NCBI GenBank assembly: GCA_944324205.1
Contig: CALUVK010000042.1
Coordinates: forward strand, 1 to 10,912
Direction: 5' to 3'
DNA: 10,912 bases
DNA from: Candidatus Gastranaerophilales bacterium
GTDB taxonomy: Bacteria > Cyanobacteriota > Vampirovibrionia > Gastranaerophilales > Gastranaerophilaceae
The notes beneath the pieces were generated by a model. The model was not told where the DNA came from. It saw only the letters and a list, made by a program, of their open reading frames with translations, and did no database searches. Positions 8,002 through 10,912 of this stretch are shown here, piece after piece. Numbering within the stretch: position 1 is the stretch's first letter; each line of letters begins with the position of its first letter. The position numbers and the translations under genes are program-made.

Positions 8002-9222
8002 TTAAAGCCTTTTTAAAATAATAGAAGTATTAATTCCTCCGAAAGCAAAATTATTTGTCATAACATATTCGCAATCGATTTTTCGGCCTTCTTTTACGAT
8101 ATAATCCAGTTTGCCACATTGTTCATCAATATTATTAAGATTAAGTGTTGGAGCAAACCAGCCGTTATTCATCATCTCAATGCTTAATATCGCTTCAATC
8201 GAACCTGCTGCACCTAAAGTATGTCCCGTATAACTTTTAATCGTACTTATCGGCATTTTACATCCGAAAACTTCCTCTGTTGCAAGGCTCTCCGCAATAT
8301 CACCGTTTATTGTTCCCGTTCCGTGTGCGTTTACATATCCGATATCTTCAGGTTTTAAACGAGCATCCTTAAGGGCCTTTCGCATAACCATCGCCATCAT
8401 ATCCTTATTTGGATTTGTGATATGCGTTCCGTCGGTGTTGGTTGCAAAGCCTGCAATTTCAGCATAAATTTTTGCACCGCGAGCTTTCGCTCTTTCGTAC
8501 TCTTCCAGGATAACGGTTCCAGCGCCTTCTCCTATTACAAGTCCGTCTCTATCCTTATCAAAAGGTGAAGGAGTAAGCTTTGGGGTAGAATTTTTACTGC
8601 TTGTAGCATAAAGCGTGTCGAAAACTCCGACTTGTGTCGGATGAATTTCTTCGGCCCCGCCTGCTATCATTAAATCCTGATACCCGTCTTTGATTGCTTC
8701 GTAAGCGTAACCTATTCCCATTGAACCCGAAGTGCAGGCTGTAGAAGTTGCAATCAAACGCCCGTGGGTTTTAAAATATAGAGAAATATTAACTGCTGCT
8801 GTTTGCGGCATCATTTTTATGTATGAACCTGAATTCAGAAGTTTAACCTTTTTATCAATACACATTGAATAAAAATCCAAAACTGCATCTAATGAACCAG
8901 TAGAAGAACCATAGCTTACACCAGCTTCAGAAATGATTTCATTCCCAAAAAGTCCGGCTTGTTTAAGAGCATCTTCAGCTGTAGCTACTGCCATAATTGA
9001 CACTTTGCCCATTGTCCGTGTAACTTTTCTCGTAAAATGTTCCGGCGTTTTAAATCCGCTTACAAACGCGCCGAGAGATGTGTTTAATCTTTCATATTCA
9101 TCAAGCTTAGGCCAATGTTCGACACAATTTTCATAAGTTTTTAATCTTTCATATGCAGATTCCAACGTCGAACCAAGAGGAGAAGCTATTCCCATGCCTG
9201 TTATAACAACACGCCTTTTCAT
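8002..9222 (-). CDS. Beta-ketoacyl-ACP synthase, FabF/ApeR-like
   Basis: Condensing enzyme that extends an ACP-bound acyl chain with malonyl-ACP, releasing CO2. 406 aa, the size of FabB/FabF. The triad is complete: Cys163 in TACTSGS, His300 in NAHGTGT and His334 in YTGHTLGAAG, with Lys329 before it; the C-terminal glycine loop reads NNFAFGGINTS (390-400). So it is an active-site-intact ketosynthase and not a chain-length-factor subunit. The ATG overlaps the ketoreductase TGA in ATGA, and GGAGGG (9231-9236) sits 8 nt upstream. Next to a fabG-type reductase and an ApeP-type dehydratase, it is best compared with ApeR of aryl polyene clusters, but a housekeeping FabF cannot be excluded: no ACP, fabD, fabH or accessory Ape gene is seen, and I assign no symbol. 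Confidence 0.92.
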   Translation of the reverse strand: MKRRVVITGMGIASPLGSTLESAYERLKTYENCVEHWPKLDEYERLNTSLGAFVSGFKTPEHFTRKVTRTMGKVSIMAVATAEDALKQAGLFGNEIISEAGVSYGSSTGSLDAVLDFYSMCIDKKVKLLNSGSYIKMMPQTAAVNISLYFKTHGRLIATSTACTSGSMGIGYAYEAIKDGYQDLMIAGGAEEIHPTQVGVFDTLYATSSKNSTPKLTPSPFDKDRDGLVIGEGAGTVILEEYERAKARGAKIYAEIAGFATNTDGTHITNPNKDMMAMVMRKALKDARLKPEDIGYVNAHGTGTINGDIAESLATEEVFGCKMPISTIKSYTGHTLGAAGSIEAILSIEMMNNGWFAPTLNLNNIDEQCGKLDYIVKEGRKIDCEYVMTNNFAFGGINTSIILKRL

Positions 9223-9941
9223 AAATAAAGCCCTCCGTTCACTCCGATTACCTGTCCCGTTATATATCCTGCATCTTCTGATAATAAATAATTTACAAGG
9301 CTTGCAACTTCCTTACCTGTCCCCATTCTTTTTATAGGAACAGCTTTAACCGCTTCCGGCGGAATTTCTTCTGTCATATCGGATTCGATAAATCCCGGCG
9401 TAATGCAGTTTACCGTAATTTTTCGTTTTGCGACTTCCAGACTTAAAGCTTTTGCAGCCCCAATTAAACCTGCTTTTGAAGCACTATAATTAACCTGTCC
9501 TCTATTTCCGCACTGCCCTGCTATTGATGACATTACTATAATTCTGCCGCATTTTTCTTGTATCATTGGCATTATAAGCGGTTTCAGAACATTATAAAAT
9601 CCGTCAAGATTTGTCCTTAGTACATCATCCCATTCATTATCTTCCATTGCAGGAAATGGGTTATCCCTGTTAATCCCGGCATTTAAAACGATTCCGTAAT
9701 ACATTCCGTGTTTTTCAATATCATTAAGCAAAACTTCAGCGGCCTGTTCCCGATTTGAAACATTAAACGCCAAGCACCTTACATTTACTCCTTTAGAAAG
9801 AATTTCAGATTTTATACCATCAAGCCTTTCGATATTTTTAGAACAGTGTAAAATGATATTATATCCATTATCCGCAAGATATAATGCGGTTTCCTTTCCT
9901 ATTCCCCGACTGGAGCCGGTTATCAATACATCATTTCCCAT
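9219..9941 (-). CDS. fabG: 3-oxoacyl-ACP reductase, FabG-type SDR (ApeQ-like)
   Basis: Short-chain dehydrogenase/reductase that reduces 3-ketoacyl-ACP to 3-hydroxyacyl-ACP, probably with NADPH. 240 aa, standard for FabG. Visible: TGSSRGIG cofactor loop (8-15; Arg12 suggests NADPH), NAG (87-89), Asn111, Ser139 in MSSIAG, Tyr152 and Lys156 in NYSASK, and the C-terminal YITGQVIGVNGGL. The ATG at 9941 is preceded 7 nt upstream by GAGGAG (9949-9954), and it overlaps the dehydratase end by 11 nt, while its own end overlaps the ketosynthase start by 4 nt. This tight dehydratase-reductase-ketosynthase order matches apeP-apeQ-apeR. FabG sequences alone cannot tell housekeeping from specialised roles. 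Confidence 0.93.
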   Translation of the reverse strand: MGNDVLITGSSRGIGKETALYLADNGYNIILHCSKNIERLDGIKSEILSKGVNVRCLAFNVSNREQAAEVLLNDIEKHGMYYGIVLNAGINRDNPFPAMEDNEWDDVLRTNLDGFYNVLKPLIMPMIQEKCGRIIVMSSIAGQCGNRGQVNYSASKAGLIGAAKALSLEVAKRKITVNCITPGFIESDMTEEIPPEAVKAVPIKRMGTGKEVASLVNYLLSEDAGYITGQVIGVNGGLYL

Positions 9942-10374
9942 TCAGAAGCTCCTCTATATTACCGCTCTCATAAGCATTAATTGAAGCACTTGCTATTTCA
10001 TTACCATTATCATATATTAAACAGTCAAAAACAACAATTTCATTATCTGTAAAAACTTCGTGAACTTTTACCTGATAAGTTTTTCCTTCTTCGAAATATT
10101 CAACTTTGTTATTAAAAAGTCTCGTCCCCAGCAAAAGTCCTGGTTTTGGCTCTTTACATCCTTTTTTGAAATAGGAATAGCAGGCAATTGTTTGTGCCAT
10201 AAATTCAATTCCCGCAAGCGAATTTACCCCCTTGCCTTTTTCATAGAATACTTTTTCAGGATAAATTTTAAATTCGGAAGTTAAATTATGCCCTTCCAAA
10301 TCCATATCTAAAATATTATCAATAAGAATCATTGGCGGATTGTGTGGCAGGATATTTGTTAAATTATAATTCAC
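9931..10374 (-). CDS. Hotdog-fold 3-hydroxyacyl-ACP dehydratase, ApeP/COG4706-like
   Basis: Predicted to remove water from 3-hydroxyacyl-ACP to give a trans-2-enoyl chain, the step after the ketoreductase encoded next. 147 aa, one hotdog domain. Visible: LPHNPPMILID (residues 9-19) with the expected catalytic His11, and GIEFMAQTIACYSYFK (about 55-70) with the Glu-x2-Met-Ala-Gln of the central helix, followed by GLLLGTR. This pattern resembles ApeP-type proteins more than FabZ, whose motif is PHRYPF. The start is GTG, chosen because GAGAAGGG (10384-10391) lies 9 nt upstream; the next in-frame Met (residue 16) would lose the catalytic His. First gene of the minus-strand operon. A stand-alone FabZ or a FabA-like role is possible but less likely. 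Confidence 0.82.
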   Translation of the reverse strand: MNYNLTNILPHNPPMILIDNILDMDLEGHNLTSEFKIYPEKVFYEKGKGVNSLAGIEFMAQTIACYSYFKKGCKEPKPGLLLGTRLFNNKVEYFEEGKTYQVKVHEVFTDNEIVVFDCLIYDNGNEIASASINAYESGNIEELLNGK

Positions 10375-10412
10375 CTTTGTTTACCCTTCTCAGCTTAAGG
10401 TCTATTATTTGT

Positions 10413-10441
10413 ATAATATATGCAATAAAAAAAAATGTCAC
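10413..10441 (-). promoter_or_regulatory. Sigma70-like promoter candidate for the dehydratase-fabG-ketosynthase-EndoQ operon
   Basis: Minus strand: GTGACA (10436-10441, one mismatch to TTGACA), 17-bp spacer containing a T-tract, TATTAT (10413-10418). A start near 10406 would leave a leader of about 30 nt that contains GAGAAGGG and ends at the GTG start codon 10374. The best-spaced candidate in the spacer, and it sits where the operon needs it. Confidence 0.6.
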
Positions 10442-10778
10442 GTTTTTATTCAAATTTTTAAAATAAAGTAGTATATGTAAAACAAGATAGAAAATTAACA
10501 AAAATGAGGCTTACCCCCAAATCAGCAGCGCAAACTGGGTGATGTGTAAAATCAGATTCAACAACAAAATGATTCCATAACACAAAACTAATAAAACTTG
10601 TTTATTCTAAATTTATACACGGGTTTGAGGATAGCTAATAATATGAAATAAGTACAAAGTTCTATAATACGTTTTTAAATTTTATATGATTTTTATATTT
10701 TATTGTTCTGTAGAATTTGTATATTTAACCGGATAGAATGCAAGTTTTACTAAGAAAATAATCTCTTAATTATCAGTA

Positions 10779-10821
10779 GAAATATAGATATCTGAATATT
10801 TCACTTCTTAAAATTTAAGAA
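10779..10821. promoter_or_regulatory. Two inverted repeats before the plus-strand gene, possible operators
   Basis: GAAATAT (10779-10785) and ATATTTC (10796-10802) are inverted arms around a 10-nt centre that itself contains the palindrome AGATATCT (10786-10793). Directly after, TTCTTAAA and TTTAAGAA (10805-10812 and 10814-10821) are an 8-bp inverted pair with one central base. They lie 36-78 bp before the ATG at 10857, a normal distance for repressor or activator sites. The region is extremely AT-rich, so chance is a real alternative. Confidence 0.25.
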
Positions 10822-10856
10822 AATGAACATAAATACTTTGTTGGAAAGGATTAAAA

Positions 10857-10912
10857 ATGAAAAATGATAAACTTGTAATAATTGTATCTTGTTTTGATAA
10901 AGATAAACTTAC
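10857..10912 (+). CDS. Start of an unidentified plus-strand gene, cut by the window end
   Basis: ATG at 10857 with a good Shine-Dalgarno (GGAAAGGA, 10843-10850) 6 nt upstream opens a frame of 18 codons that reaches the window end: MKNDKLVIIVSCFDKDKL. A charged start followed by a hydrophobic strand and a Cys-Phe-Asp turn resembles the first strand of GT-A (family 2) glycosyltransferases, which often begin like 'isIIvpcyN', but the usual Pro is Ser and the Asn-Glu is Asp-Lys, and so few residues cannot decide. It is transcribed away from the dehydratase operon. Confidence 0.6.
   Translation, partial: MKNDKLVIIVSCFDKDKL

Larger units (their letters stand above)
10375..10856. other. 482-bp AT-rich intergenic region
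   Basis: Spacer between the divergent dehydratase gene (-) and the plus-strand gene at 10857. It holds the minus-strand promoter candidate (10413-10441), a conspicuous GC-rich patch (about 10505-10545), and two inverted repeats close to the plus-strand gene (10779-10802 and 10805-10821). I see no gene longer than about 30 codons with credible start signals, no tRNA, and no riboswitch consensus that I recognise. Confidence 0.7.

Noticed and set aside
10488..10580. Plus-strand frame of about 29 codons through the GC-rich patch containing YPQISSANW, faintly like IS256-type transposase text
   Set aside because: No start codon with a ribosome site, wrong spacing for the transposase motif, and no terminal inverted repeats or target duplication found; too short to call a pseudogene.
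10655..10740. Promoter for the plus-strand gene (TAGAAT at 10734-10739)
   Set aside because: No -35 element at 16-18 bp upstream; in such AT-rich DNA a lone -10-like hexamer is expected by chance.

Overview
The window looks like a chromosomal stretch from an AT-rich (about 35-40 % G+C by eye), Gram-negative-type bacterium. The evidence is adjacent lpxI and lpxB genes for lipid A synthesis, a single bifunctional Rel-type (p)ppGpp enzyme, and ordinary sigma70-like promoters. The lineage cannot be fixed from the sequence. A low-GC gut or host-associated group that keeps lipid A genes, such as Gastranaerophilales/Vampirovibrionia, is a guess and not a result. I see no intact mobile element, tRNA, rRNA or CRISPR array.

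Layout. Positions 1-2352 (+) hold alaS, cut at its 5' end by the window edge. It converges on a long minus-strand block, and the two meet at a hairpin that overlaps the last codons of lpxB (2464-2490). The minus-strand block, in transcription order from right to left, is a hotdog dehydratase (GTG start, 10374), a FabG-type ketoreductase, a FabF-type ketosynthase, an endonuclease Q-like PHP protein, rel, lpxI and lpxB. The first four are packed with -11, -4 and +2 nt junctions and a good promoter candidate stands before the first, so they read as one operon. rel and lpxI each have their own promoter candidate; lpxI and lpxB are 3 nt apart. Positions 10375-10856 are a 482-bp AT-rich spacer with an isolated GC-rich patch, followed by the first 18 codons of a plus-strand gene that leaves the window.

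How the genes fit together. Dehydratase, ketoreductase and ketosynthase form a reduction/elongation module whose family types and order match ApeP-ApeQ-ApeR of aryl polyene clusters. No acyl carrier protein, second ketosynthase, thioesterase or export gene is visible in the window, so the product is unknown. LpxI and LpxB make two consecutive steps of lipid A synthesis. Rel links growth and stress control, and the EndoQ-like protein would incise deaminated DNA. The most unusual points are the Ape-like trio joined to an EndoQ-like gene, an extra cysteine-bearing insert in the AlaRS editing domain, a possibly near-leaderless rel message, and the unexplained GC-rich patch in the right-hand spacer.
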